In this document: piece after piece, positions 8,189 through 16,700 of the stretch
How positions within the stretch are numbered: position 1 is the stretch's first letter
Layout: each line of letters opens with the position of its first letter
DNA from: Roseiarcus sp963813195
Lineage (GTDB): Bacteria; Pseudomonadota; Alphaproteobacteria; Rhizobiales; Beijerinckiaceae
Direction of reading: 5' to 3'
Length of the DNA stretch: 64,000 nt
Assembly: GCA_963813195.1 (NCBI GenBank)
Contig: CAWEYC010000010.1
Coordinates: 13,231-77,230, forward strand
Program-made: the position numbers and the translations under genes
Notes under the pieces: model-generated
What the model was told of the DNA's origin: nothing
The model's database searches: none
The model's input: only the letters and a program-made list of their open reading frames with translations

Positions 8189-9184
8189 ATGTCCTCTCAG
8201 ACCGCGACCACTTGGCGAAACAAGCTCGATACCGGTCGAGTTGCCATCTCGTCGCGCCTCAAGGCTTCCGACTTCATGGGTCGCTATATCGCCTACGCGG
8301 CGCTGCTCGTCCTGATTGTCTTCTTCGGCGCCGTGGCGCCCTCGCTGTTCCTGACGCCGGCGAATTTTGAAGTCATCCTGCAGAACAGCGCGGTGCAGTG
8401 CGTCGTCGCGATCGGCATGACCTTCGTCATTCTGATCGGCAGCATCGATCTGTCGGTCGGGTCGACCATGGCGCTCGTGGGGACGCTCTCCGCGATGGCG
8501 AGCGTGGAGATTGGCGGCGGCGCATTCTTCCTTACGCCATTCATCGGGGCCGCGATCGGCCTCGTCAACGCGCTCGCCTTCGTCTATGGGCGCATCCCGT
8601 CCTTTGTCGTCACCCTCGGCATGCTTTCGGTGGCGCGCGGCCTGACGCTGATCATCAGCAACGGTACGCCGGTCCCGATTCCCTTCGTCGGGCTCTATTC
8701 CAGCATCGGCATCCCGCCTGTCCCGATCTTCATCGTGATCGGCCTGGCGCTGGTCGCGTCCTTCGTCCTGGCGAAGACGACCTTCGGCCGCTACACCTTC
8801 GCGATCGGCGGCGACGAGGACAAGGCGAACGTCCTCGGCCTGCCCGTCAACCTGGTGAAAATCATCGTCTTTACCTTGTCGGGCGCGCTGGCCGGCCTCG
8901 GCGGGGGCATCCTGACCGCTCAGATAGGCTCCGGCAGCCCCACCATGGGCACCGGGTTTGAGCTGACCGCCATCTCGGCCGTGGTGATCGGCGGCACCTC
9001 GCTCACCGGCGGCCGCGGCTCGATCCTCGGCACGATCGTGGGAAGCCTGGTCATGAGCACGCTGGCCAACGGCCTCATCATCCTCGGCGTATCCACCGAC
9101 GTGCAAACCGTGCTGACCGGCATCGTGCTGGTCGGAGCCGTGCTCTTGTCGATCCAGCGCGGCAAGATCCGCATCATGAAATAG
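8189..9184 (+). CDS. Sugar ABC transporter permease, RbsC type
   Basis: This is an inner-membrane permease of 331 residues in the BPD_transp_2 family. It has about eight to ten hydrophobic segments, starting with YAALLVLIVFFGAVAPSL near residue 35. Diagnostic family text includes MTFVILIGSIDLSVGST (around 77-93), the cytoplasmic loop GRYTFAIGGDEDKANVLGL that contacts the ATPase, and ELTAISAVVIGGTSLTGGRG near 255-274. It follows the binding-protein gene after the stem-loop and precedes the ATPase gene by 37 nt. It carries the pathway substrate into the cytoplasm as part of the three-gene importer. Confidence 0.93.
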   Translation: MSSQTATTWRNKLDTGRVAISSRLKASDFMGRYIAYAALLVLIVFFGAVAPSLFLTPANFEVILQNSAVQCVVAIGMTFVILIGSIDLSVGSTMALVGTLSAMASVEIGGGAFFLTPFIGAAIGLVNALAFVYGRIPSFVVTLGMLSVARGLTLIISNGTPVPIPFVGLYSSIGIPPVPIFIVIGLALVASFVLAKTTFGRYTFAIGGDEDKANVLGLPVNLVKIIVFTLSGALAGLGGGILTAQIGSGSPTMGTGFELTAISAVVIGGTSLTGGRGSILGTIVGSLVMSTLANGLIILGVSTDVQTVLTGIVLVGAVLLSIQRGKIRIMK

Positions 9185-9221
9185 CGCTGCCGCTCCTTCA
9201 CCCCAACCCGGCGGAATCCAA

Positions 9222-10022
9222 ATGGACGCGACGATCCAATCCCAGCAAACGGCTTCGAATCCGACGCCTCGGGCGAAGCCGTTCCTCGAGGTCCGCGGCC
9301 TGTGCAAGCAGTTCGGCAGCATCCAGGCGTTGTCCGACGTCGATCTCGACATCTATCCCGGCGAGGTCCTCGGCCTTCTCGGCGACAACGGCGCCGGCAA
9401 GTCGACTTTCATCAAGAGCATTTCCGGGGTTCATATTCCGACGGCGGGGACGATCCGCTGCGAAGGCCGGCCGGTCTCGATCTCGTCGCCGAAGGTGGCC
9501 CGTTCGATCGGGATCGAAACGGTGTTCCAGGATCTAGCGCTGATTCCGAACCTCGACGCGGCCGCGAATTTCTTCATCGGCCGCGAGCTCGGCTGGGGGA
9601 AAGGTCTGCTGCGGGTGATGCACCAGCGCGCGATGGCGGAAGACGTCAAGAAGACGCTGGAGCACCTCGACATCCACATCCCCTCCCTTCGCCACGAAGT
9701 CGAGGGCTTTTCAGGAGGCCAGAGGCAGGCCATCGCCATCGCCCGCGCGATCCGGTGGCAGGCGAAGCTCGTCATTCTCGACGAGCCGACTGCGGCCCTG
9801 AGCGTTCCCGAGCAGCGGAAGGTCCTCAGTCTCACGCGGCAGCTCGCCTCGCAGGGCGTCGCGGTCATCTACATCACCCACAACATCCTCGACGTGATCG
9901 CGGTTACAGATCGCCTCGCGATTCTGCATCGGGGCCGGAAGGCGGCGGAGATCGCAACGAAGGACTGCAACGAGCACGAGATCGTCTCGTTGATCATGGG
10001 CAAGAACAAAGCGGCGGCCTGA
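9222..10022 (+). CDS. Sugar ABC transporter ATP-binding protein (single-domain RbsA/FrcA type)
   Basis: This ATPase of 266 residues energises the ribose-type importer. Walker A is GDNGAGKST (54-62), the ABC signature is SGGQR (164-168) and Walker B is LVILDEPT (183-190), followed by the switch histidine in YITHN. Only one nucleotide-binding domain is present, like FrcA and unlike the double-domain RbsA, so it presumably works as a homodimer. An N-terminal tail of about 20 polar residues precedes the domain. It is 37 nt after the permease gene and 45 nt before the LVIVD gene, consistent with one long transcript. Confidence 0.92.
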   Translation: MDATIQSQQTASNPTPRAKPFLEVRGLCKQFGSIQALSDVDLDIYPGEVLGLLGDNGAGKSTFIKSISGVHIPTAGTIRCEGRPVSISSPKVARSIGIETVFQDLALIPNLDAAANFFIGRELGWGKGLLRVMHQRAMAEDVKKTLEHLDIHIPSLRHEVEGFSGGQRQAIAIARAIRWQAKLVILDEPTAALSVPEQRKVLSLTRQLASQGVAVIYITHNILDVIAVTDRLAILHRGRKAAEIATKDCNEHEIVSLIMGKNKAAA

Positions 10023-10067
10023 CCGTCGCGCACCACCAGCCGTCAAAGGCGCTTTTGGAGAGCATCG

Positions 10068-11315
10068 ATGATTGAACGACCGGTTCCGACCCACGCGAAG
10101 AACATGCGCCTGATCGGCTGGAGCGACCAGGGCGGCAAGCCGGACGGCAACCAGCTCATGGTGCATCGCGGCTACGCCTATGTCGGGCACATGTACTCGA
10201 AAGGCTTCAGCATCATCGACGTGCGGGACCCGGCGGCCCCGCGGTTCGTCAAGTACATCGAAGCGCCGCTGCATACCTGGAACATCCATCTCCAGGCCCA
10301 CGACGATCTGCTGCTCGTGGTCAACGGCCGCGACATGAAGGCGCTTCCCGCCTTCGCCGACGACAAGAGCTACTACAAGGGCAAATCGACAGGGTTCAAT
10401 CTCGGATCAAAGGAGGACCGAACCTGGACGGCCGGCATGTCCGTGTGGGACCTCTCCAAACCCGAGGACCCGCGCCAGATCGGCTTCATGCCCGTCGAGG
10501 GCGTCGGCTTGCATCGCATCTGGTATGTCGGCGGGCGTTGGGCCTACGCCTCGGCGCTGCTCGACGGCTTCAGCGACTACATCATGATCACTATCGACAT
10601 GGCCGATCCGACGCGGCCGGTCGAGACCGGACGCTTCTGGCTGCCCGGCATGAATCTCGCGGCTGGCGAAACCCCGAACTGGCCGCTCGAATACGGCCGC
10701 TACGGAGCTCACCACCCCATCGTTCACGGCGACACCGCTTATTGCAGCTGGCGCGACGGCTGTCTGGCCGTCGTGGACGTCGCCGACCGCGCCAAGCCGA
10801 AGCTCGTCACGCACAAGGTCTGGGCGCCGCCTTATGGCGGGGGAACGCACAATGCGCTTCCGCTGCCCGACCGCGACCTACTTGTCGTCGTGGACGAGGC
10901 CGTGCTGGATCATCAGGAGGACGGCGACAAACCGATCTGGCTGTTCGACATTCGCGAACGATCCAATCCGATCAGCATTTCCACGTTCCCGGCCCCCAGG
11001 GACGCCGATTACAAGGCGCGCCCTGGCCACTTCGGGCCGCACAATATCCACGAGAATAGGCCCGGGTCGTTCGTCAGCTCCGACCTGATCTTCGCCACCT
11101 ATCAGAACGCCGGCGTGCGGGTGTTCGACATCCGCGACAAATACGCCCCCGTCGAGGTCGGCGCGCTGGTTCCGCCCGCGCCGACAAAGATGATGGACGG
11201 CAAGCCCGGCCGCGAGCCCGTGATCCAGATGTGCGACGTCTTCGTCGACAAGGCCGGCCTCGTGTTCACCACGGATCACCATGCGGGTCTGTGCGTCATG
11301 GAGTTCAACGGCTGA
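10068..11315 (+). CDS. LVIVD-repeat beta-propeller protein, possible metalloenzyme
   Basis: The 415-residue protein has no signal peptide and is therefore likely cytoplasmic. It consists of LVIVD-type repeats, each ending in a strand such as FSIIDVRDPAAPRF (47-60), MSVWDLSKPEDPR, CLAVVDVADRAKPK (232-245) and VRVFDIRDKYAPVEV, which predicts a six- or seven-bladed propeller. Histidines recur once per blade at equivalent places: H33, H74, H149, H215/H216, H261, H325/H328 and H404/H405. This pattern in other propellers builds a metal site in the central channel. It lies between the importer genes and the isomerase gene, so it probably acts early on the imported substrate. Its reaction is not known. 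Confidence 0.8.
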   Translation: MIERPVPTHAKNMRLIGWSDQGGKPDGNQLMVHRGYAYVGHMYSKGFSIIDVRDPAAPRFVKYIEAPLHTWNIHLQAHDDLLLVVNGRDMKALPAFADDKSYYKGKSTGFNLGSKEDRTWTAGMSVWDLSKPEDPRQIGFMPVEGVGLHRIWYVGGRWAYASALLDGFSDYIMITIDMADPTRPVETGRFWLPGMNLAAGETPNWPLEYGRYGAHHPIVHGDTAYCSWRDGCLAVVDVADRAKPKLVTHKVWAPPYGGGTHNALPLPDRDLLVVVDEAVLDHQEDGDKPIWLFDIRERSNPISISTFPAPRDADYKARPGHFGPHNIHENRPGSFVSSDLIFATYQNAGVRVFDIRDKYAPVEVGALVPPAPTKMMDGKPGREPVIQMCDVFVDKAGLVFTTDHHAGLCVMEFNG

Positions 11316-11348
11316 CCCCTCGAGATCACCGGGAAAGGACCGGCGTTC

Positions 11349-12116
11349 ATGCTGCGTTTCTGCGCTAACCTCAAATGGCTCTTCACGGAGCTGCCGTTCC
11401 TCGACCGTTTCGACGCTGCGGCGCGCGCGGGCTTCCGGGCGGTCGAATATGCGTCGCCTTACGAATATCCGGCGGCGCAGATCCGCTCCAGGCTGCGAGC
11501 GTGCGACTTGCAGCAGGTCCTTTTCAACACGCCGGCGGGCGGCGGCTCCGGAATGGCGTGCATCCCATCGCGGCGCGATGAGTTCCGCGACGGTCTTAGG
11601 AAGGCGCTCGACTACGCCTCGGCGCTCGACTGCGGACTGGTTCACCTGATGGCGGGAATCGCGCCCTCGGGATTGAACCGCGACGCCGCGGCGGCCGCCT
11701 ATGCCACGAATGTCGCATGGGCGGCGGAGCTTGCGTCAGCGGCGGGCGTCAAGCTGGTCCTGGAATCGATCAATCAACGCGATGTTCCCGGCTTCTTCCT
11801 GCGGACCCAGGAAGAGGGTGCGGCTGTGATCGAGGCGGTTGGAGGCGACCGGGTTGGGCTTCAGTTCGATATTTACCATTGTCAGGTGGCGCAGGGCGAC
11901 GTGACGCGTCGCTTGGAAACCCTGATGCCGGTCATCGCACACATTCAGATCGCCGACGCGCCCGGTCGCAACGAGCCTGGAACGGGCGAGATCGCCTGGG
12001 ACTACGTGTTCCGGCGCATCGACGAGCTTGGCTACGTCGGATGGATCGGCTGCGAATACCGCCCCGCGACCGATACGGTCGGCGGCCTGAGCTGGCGCCG
12101 GCGGTTCGGCGCATGA
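11349..12116 (+). CDS. otnI: Hydroxypyruvate isomerase family protein, probable 2-oxo-tetronate isomerase
   Basis: This is a TIM-barrel isomerase of 255 residues in the Hyi/OtnI family. The N-terminal text LRFCANLKWLFTELPFLDRF is typical. Metal and catalytic residues appear as KLVLESIN (Glu near 140), QFDIYHCQ (Asp and His near 175), and WIGCEYRP (Glu near 240). OtnI converts 2-oxo-tetronate into 3-oxo-tetronate. The same cluster encodes the next two enzymes, OtnK at 14763 and OtnC at 16025, which supports this over plain hydroxypyruvate isomerase. It starts 33 nt after the LVIVD gene with a GGAAAGGA-type ribosome-binding site. Confidence 0.8.
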   Translation: MLRFCANLKWLFTELPFLDRFDAAARAGFRAVEYASPYEYPAAQIRSRLRACDLQQVLFNTPAGGGSGMACIPSRRDEFRDGLRKALDYASALDCGLVHLMAGIAPSGLNRDAAAAAYATNVAWAAELASAAGVKLVLESINQRDVPGFFLRTQEEGAAVIEAVGGDRVGLQFDIYHCQVAQGDVTRRLETLMPVIAHIQIADAPGRNEPGTGEIAWDYVFRRIDELGYVGWIGCEYRPATDTVGGLSWRRRFGA

Positions 12117-12182
12117 CGCCCACGGATTCGAATCAATGCGCGCCTCGTCGACGAGGCGACTCGCGTCTTTGCGGAGAAATTT

Positions 12183-12944
12183 ATGACGCCGACTGAGTCC
12201 TATGACATGGCCGCCTCCTTGCTTCTCGAGGCCCGCCGGTCTCGCGAATGGATCGCGGCGCTGCCGGAGGCGTGCCGCCCGAGGGATATGGACGACGCCT
12301 ACGCCATCCAGAACCAGGTTCTCGCCCGGCTCGGACCGATCGCCGCCTGGAAGGTCGGAGCGGGCAGTCACGACGCCGCGCCAGCCTGCGCGGCGATCGC
12401 GCGGACCACCTTGTTCAAGACAGGCTCGCGCCTACCCGCCGCTATGTTCCATCTCGTCGGACTCGAGGCGGAGATCGCTTATCGCTTCGTGACCGACTTG
12501 CCCGCGAAGGACACGGCCTACGCGCTTGAGGATGTGCTCGCGGCGATCGGGTCTGTCCATCCGGCGATTGAGGTGTCCGATACGCGTTACGTCCGTTGGG
12601 GCTCGCAGGACCGGCTCAGCCACGTGGCCGATCAACTGAATCATGGCGCGCTGATAATCGGCCCTGGTCTCGACGATTGGCGGCGGATCGACCCGAACGT
12701 CCAAAGGACGACCCTGACCATCGACGACGAAATTGCAGCCGATGTGGTCGGCGGCAATCCCGCCGGCGACCCGCTGCGGCTCCTGCACTGGCTTGCGAAC
12801 GAGGGGGCCACTGCGTTCGGCGGGCTCCGCGCGGGGACGGTGGTCACCACCGGATCGGTGACCGGCATTAAATTCGCGACCTCCCGGGTGCGCGCCCGGG
12901 CCCAACTCCCCGGGATCGGGGCCGTCGAGGTGGAAATCGGGTGA
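12183..12944 (+). CDS. 2-keto-4-pentenoate hydratase family protein (MhpD-like)
   Basis: This protein of 253 residues is in the fumarylacetoacetate-hydrolase superfamily, MhpD/2-oxopent-4-enoate hydratase branch. It shows MDDAYAIQNQVLARLG (37-52), WKVGAG, the acidic metal-site text LEAEIAYRF near residue 97, AIGSVHPAIEVSDTR near 122, and the C-terminal GTVVTTGSVTG near 219, all characteristic of the family. Members add or remove water, or decarboxylate, at 2-oxo acids using Mg2+. Its stop overlaps the start of the dehydrogenase gene by 4 nt, so the two are translationally coupled. A dehydration or hydration step on a sugar-acid-derived 2-oxo acid is a reasonable guess; the exact substrate is unknown. 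Confidence 0.85.
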   Translation: MTPTESYDMAASLLLEARRSREWIAALPEACRPRDMDDAYAIQNQVLARLGPIAAWKVGAGSHDAAPACAAIARTTLFKTGSRLPAAMFHLVGLEAEIAYRFVTDLPAKDTAYALEDVLAAIGSVHPAIEVSDTRYVRWGSQDRLSHVADQLNHGALIIGPGLDDWRRIDPNVQRTTLTIDDEIAADVVGGNPAGDPLRLLHWLANEGATAFGGLRAGTVVTTGSVTGIKFATSRVRARAQLPGIGAVEVEIG

Positions 12945-13903
12945 ATTCCATGCCTCAACACGCTTCGCCGTCGAGCAAGCCAGGCATCCTGCTTCTCGAT
13001 CGCTTCACGGAGGCCACGGAAGCTGGTTTCGCGGCCAGCTTTACGGTCAACAGATTCTATGCGGAAGGCTTCTCACTGGAGACTGTCGCGGGGAGCATCG
13101 AGGCGATCGCCACATCCGGCGCCAAGGGCGCATCCAATGCGGTGATCGACCGGCTGCCGGCGCTGAGGATCGTCGCCATCCGAGGCGTCGGCACCGACGC
13201 GGTCGATCTCGAGAACGCCCGCCGCAAGGGCGTCGCTGTCACCACGACGCCCAACCTGTTGACCGACGACGTGGCCGATCTCGCCATGGGGCTCCTTCTC
13301 GCCTGCGCGCGCGGGGTTTGCTCCGGCGATCGGTTCGTGCGCGATGGTCGCTGGCGTCCCGGTTCGACCCTCCCGCTGGGTCGCAAGGTCACGGGCATGC
13401 GGATCGGCGTCGTCGGCCTCGGACGGGTCGGCCGCGCGATCGCGCGACGCGCCGAGGCCTTCGAAACGACGGTCGCCTACACGGACGTGAAGGCGTTCGG
13501 CGACGTCGCTTATCGTTTCGCCCCCAGCGTCCTCGATTTGGCGAAGGATTGCGACGCCCTCATTCTGGCCGCGTCGGGGGGACCGCAGTCGTTGCGCATC
13601 GTCGATGGCGCCGTGCTCGACGCGCTGGGACCCCAGGGGCTCCTGATTAATGTCGCACGGGGCAGTCTGGTCGACGAAAAGGCGCTGGTGGCGGCCCTGG
13701 TCGAGCGACGGTTGGGAGGCGCGGGGCTCGATGTGTTCACCGACGAGCCGAACGTGCCTTCCGAGCTTTTGAGCCTCGAGAACGTGGTTCTGCAGCCGCA
13801 TCGGGCGAGCGCCACCGCCGACACGAGGCGCGCGATGGAAAATCTTGTCTTGGAGAATTTGCGTGCCCATTTCGCTGGAGCCCCGCTCGTCGGCCTGGTC
13901 TGA
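12941..13903 (+). CDS. D-isomer-specific 2-hydroxyacid dehydrogenase (NAD(P)-dependent)
   Basis: The protein has 320 residues with the split catalytic/NAD-binding architecture of this family. The nucleotide motif is GVVGLGRVG (156-164). The catalytic triad is complete: R240 in NVARGSL, E269 in TDEP and H287 in QPHRAS. The GTG start at 12941 overlaps the hydratase stop as GTGA and has a GAGGTGGA ribosome-binding site at the right distance; an ATG lies three codons later. GhrB-like members reduce glyoxylate and hydroxypyruvate, while PdxB-like ones oxidise C2 of erythronate 4-phosphate. Because the cluster lacks LtnD/DenD-type dehydrogenases, this enzyme may supply 2-oxo-tetronate. Confidence 0.88.
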   Translation: MNSMPQHASPSSKPGILLLDRFTEATEAGFAASFTVNRFYAEGFSLETVAGSIEAIATSGAKGASNAVIDRLPALRIVAIRGVGTDAVDLENARRKGVAVTTTPNLLTDDVADLAMGLLLACARGVCSGDRFVRDGRWRPGSTLPLGRKVTGMRIGVVGLGRVGRAIARRAEAFETTVAYTDVKAFGDVAYRFAPSVLDLAKDCDALILAASGGPQSLRIVDGAVLDALGPQGLLINVARGSLVDEKALVAALVERRLGGAGLDVFTDEPNVPSELLSLENVVLQPHRASATADTRRAMENLVLENLRAHFAGAPLVGLV

Positions 13904-13963
13904 CGGCCGCGGCGAGCGGCCGAGACGTGCGTGCAACCAGGTGCGGAGGCATGACGGAGAAGC

Positions 13964-14707
13964 ATGATGGAAATCGGGGTTCAAGCCGAGGGCGAAGACA
14001 AACAGGCCAAGGGCGCGCGAGGTAGGGAGGCCGAAGCGCTGCGTTTGGTCGTTTCCATGCTCGAAGAGGACATTGTGCTCGGGCGGCTCCATCCCCGCGA
14101 GCGGCTTGTCGAGGACGACTTGATGCGGCGCTTCTCGATCAAGCGCCACGTCATCCGTCAGGCCCTGTCGGACCTCGAGCAAATGGCCGTCGTCGAGCGC
14201 GTGCCCAATCGCGGCGCAATGGTGCGCGCCTATGCGGCGGAAGATATCCAACAGCTCTACGTCGTGCGCGACCTGCTGGAAACCCAGGCGGCTCGTCTGG
14301 TGCCGATGCCGATGGCCAGCGACGATATCGGCGATCTCAAGCGGGTCCAGTCGATACATGATGCGGCTGTGGCGAGCGGCGATCTTGGCCTCGTCTTCCG
14401 GTCCAACGTCGAATTCCACAACCTCTTGTTCTCGAAGACCGGCAACCGGTACCTGATCGAAGCGATCAACCAGTTCGCCCTGAGGACCCACGGCATCCGC
14501 TTTTATTGCCTGACTTATCCCGGTTACCTCGAGCAGTCTCGGCGCGAGCACTGGTTGATGATCGAGGCGATCGAGGCCTGCGACAGCCCCTCGCTCGTCC
14601 GGCTGTGCAGCCAGCACCTGTTGGCTTCGCGGCTCTGCTACGAAAAAGCAGCCGGGATTCGCAGTATGGTCGTGGCGCCGAGCGAAGTTGGATCGACCTC
14701 CGCCTGA
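13964..14707 (+). CDS. GntR family regulator with FCD effector domain
   Basis: This 247-residue regulator has an N-terminal winged helix (about 22-95, text LHPRERLVEDDLMRRFSIK and RHVIRQALSDLE) and a C-terminal all-helical FCD domain (text DLLETQAARLV, NVEFHNLLF, and REHWLMIEAIEACD), which binds a metal and an organic-acid ligand in this subfamily. FCD regulators typically sense sugar acids such as gluconate or galactonate, which fits the surrounding catabolic genes. Two adjacent ATGs (13964 and 13967) are possible starts after GGAGAAG. It likely represses the cluster through the palindrome at 6921-6942. Confidence 0.92.
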   Translation: MMEIGVQAEGEDKQAKGARGREAEALRLVVSMLEEDIVLGRLHPRERLVEDDLMRRFSIKRHVIRQALSDLEQMAVVERVPNRGAMVRAYAAEDIQQLYVVRDLLETQAARLVPMPMASDDIGDLKRVQSIHDAAVASGDLGLVFRSNVEFHNLLFSKTGNRYLIEAINQFALRTHGIRFYCLTYPGYLEQSRREHWLMIEAIEACDSPSLVRLCSQHLLASRLCYEKAAGIRSMVVAPSEVGSTSA

Positions 14708-14762
14708 TGCTCAGGGAGCGGGAAACCTTCGGTCCGTCTATCCGGCTTTTGGAGTTCTATCC

Positions 14763-16028
14763 ATGGAGATCCTCCTCGGCGCCATCGCCGACGATTTCAC
14801 CGGCGCCACTGATCTCGCCGGCGCGCTCGTCAAGCGCGGCATGCGAACCGTGCTCGTAATGGGCGTCCCCAGCGGCTCGCGGCCGGAAGAAGCCGACGCC
14901 ATCGTCGTCGCCTTGAAATCCAGGACGAGCCCCGCGGCGGAGGCGGTTCGGGAGTCCTTGTCCGCACTCGAGTGGCTACGCGCCGCAGGATCAGAACAGA
15001 TCTTCTTCAAATATTGCTCGACCTTCGACTCGACCGCGAACGGCAATATCGGTCCCGTCGCCGAGGCGCTGACGGATGCGCTGGGGGCCGACTTCACCAT
15101 CGCCTGCCCGGCCTTCCCGGACAACCGGCGAACCGTGTATCAGGGCCATTTGTTTGTCGGCTCGGATCTCCTTTCCGAGAGCGGCATGCGGGACCATCCG
15201 CTCACCCCGATGACCGATTCCAATCTCGTGCGAGTCCTCGGCGCCCAGGCGCAGCGGCCCGTCGGCCTGATCGATCTGGCGACGGTGCGGCGGGGGCCGG
15301 CGGCTGTGCGAGCGCGCATCGCGGCGCTGCGGGCGGAGAAATTTGGTTTCGCCATCGCGGATGCGATCGCCAACGAAGACCTCGAGTGTTTGGGCGCGGC
15401 CTGCGCCGACCTTCCTCTTCTGACGGGCGGCTCAGGCCTCGCCATTGGCCTTCCCGACAATTTTCGTCGCAAAGGACGTTTGCCCGAGAGAGGCCAGGCC
15501 GACGCATTGAAAGCGGTCGGCGGGCCCCGCGTGGTGATTGCCGGAAGCTGTTCGTCGGCGACGCAAGGCCAAGTCGCGGCGATGCGCGAGCAATATCCCT
15601 TCCTGAAGCTCGATGTCGAAGCCGTCGGCAGCGGCGACGGCGTTCGACGCGCGATCGAGTGGGCCTCGCGACATATCGGCGACGAGCCAATCCTCATCTA
15701 CTCGACCGCGGATCCGGAGGAAGTCAGGGCCACCCAGACGCGGTTCGGCGACGCGGGGGCGCGGGTGGAGGACGCCCTCGCCGCCATCGCGCGACGGCTC
15801 GTAGACGATCTCGGCGCGCGGAGGCTGATCGTCGCGGGCGGCGAGACATCGGGCTCCGTCGTCAAGGCGCTAGGTCTCAAGCAACTCAGGATCGGTCCCG
15901 AGATTTGTCCAGGTGTGCCCTGGACGACGGCCGAGACGGTAGACGGTCAGACTTTGGCTTTGGCCCTCAAGTCGGGCAACTTCGGCGCAGCCGATTTCTT
16001 TCTGTCGGCCTGGAGAACGTCGCCGTGA
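14763..16028 (+). CDS. otnK: Four-carbon acid sugar kinase family protein (DUF1537), probable 3-oxo-tetronate kinase
   Basis: The protein has 421 residues from the ATG at 14763. The N-terminal domain begins LLGAIADDFTGATDLAG, the hallmark of the family. The C-terminal nucleotide-binding domain has IVAGGETSGSVVKALG near 357 and ICPGVPW. OtnK phosphorylates 3-oxo-tetronate at O4. Relatives in the same family act on threonate, erythronate or oxo-isoapionate, so substrate assignment rests on the neighbours: OtnI-like (11349) and OtnC-like (16025) genes. Its stop overlaps the OtnC start as GTGA, indicating coupled translation. Confidence 0.87.
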   Translation: MEILLGAIADDFTGATDLAGALVKRGMRTVLVMGVPSGSRPEEADAIVVALKSRTSPAAEAVRESLSALEWLRAAGSEQIFFKYCSTFDSTANGNIGPVAEALTDALGADFTIACPAFPDNRRTVYQGHLFVGSDLLSESGMRDHPLTPMTDSNLVRVLGAQAQRPVGLIDLATVRRGPAAVRARIAALRAEKFGFAIADAIANEDLECLGAACADLPLLTGGSGLAIGLPDNFRRKGRLPERGQADALKAVGGPRVVIAGSCSSATQGQVAAMREQYPFLKLDVEAVGSGDGVRRAIEWASRHIGDEPILIYSTADPEEVRATQTRFGDAGARVEDALAAIARRLVDDLGARRLIVAGGETSGSVVKALGLKQLRIGPEICPGVPWTTAETVDGQTLALALKSGNFGAADFFLSAWRTSP

Positions 16029-16693
16029 GAGCATTGTCCGAGAACCGGCTAAGGGACGAGGTCTGCGCCTTCGGCCGTTCGCTCTTCGAGCGCGGCCTAA
16101 GTCCCGGCAGCAGCGGCAACATCAGTGTCCGCACCGAAGACGGGTGGCTCCTGACGCCGACGAACTCGAGCCTCGGACGCTTGGATCCTGCGCGCCTTTC
16201 CAAGCTGGACTGGGACGGCAATCATGTTTCTGGCGATCCGCCGTCCAAGGAATCCTTCCTGCATCGCGCAGTCTACGACAGGCGCCGCAGCGCCGGCGCG
16301 ATCGTCCATCTGCATGCGACCTATTCGGCGGCCGTGTCCTGCATGGACGGCCTCGATGCCTGCAACTGCATCCCGCCGCTCACGCCTTACTTCGTGATGA
16401 AAATCGGCAAGTTGCCCCTCGTGCCCTATCACCGGCCGGGCGATCCGAGGCTTGCCGAGGCGATCGGCGGCGTGGCCGCTAAACACTCATGCGTGCTCTT
16501 GGCCAATCATGGCCCCGTCGTATCGGGTCGAGACCTTGAATCCGCGGTTTATGCGATCGAGGAGCTCGAGGAGACCGCGAAGCTCTTCCTGCTCTTGCGA
16601 AACTCGCCGACGCGACCCTTGGGCGAACAGCAGATCGACGAGCTTCATTCAATCTTCGGACTCGACCCGGACCATGCTCCGAATAAGAAATGA
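16025..16693 (+). CDS. otnC: Class II aldolase/decarboxylase, probable 3-oxo-tetronate 4-phosphate decarboxylase
   Basis: This class II aldolase/adducin-family enzyme has 222 residues starting at the GTG overlapping the kinase stop. The zinc site is visible as H95 and H97 in VHLHATYS and H162 in ANHGPVV, with the acidic residue E76 in SKESFLH. OtnC cleaves 3-oxo-tetronate 4-phosphate to dihydroxyacetone phosphate and CO2, completing the route begun by OtnI and OtnK. Fuculose- or ribulose-phosphate aldolase activity is the main alternative, but the kinase partner favours the decarboxylase. The racemase-family gene starts 7 nt downstream. Confidence 0.86.
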   Translation: MRALSENRLRDEVCAFGRSLFERGLSPGSSGNISVRTEDGWLLTPTNSSLGRLDPARLSKLDWDGNHVSGDPPSKESFLHRAVYDRRRSAGAIVHLHATYSAAVSCMDGLDACNCIPPLTPYFVMKIGKLPLVPYHRPGDPRLAEAIGGVAAKHSCVLLANHGPVVSGRDLESAVYAIEELEETAKLFLLLRNSPTRPLGEQQIDELHSIFGLDPDHAPNKK

Positions 16694-16700
16694 GGCCCAG

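Noticed and set aside
7622..9352. 576-codon open frame on the minus strand opposite the sugar permease and ATPase genes
   Set aside because: It is an antisense shadow caused by high GC at third positions. The opposite strand encodes a clear BPD_transp_2 permease and an ABC ATPase, and the minus-strand translation is low-complexity Asp/Arg/His text.
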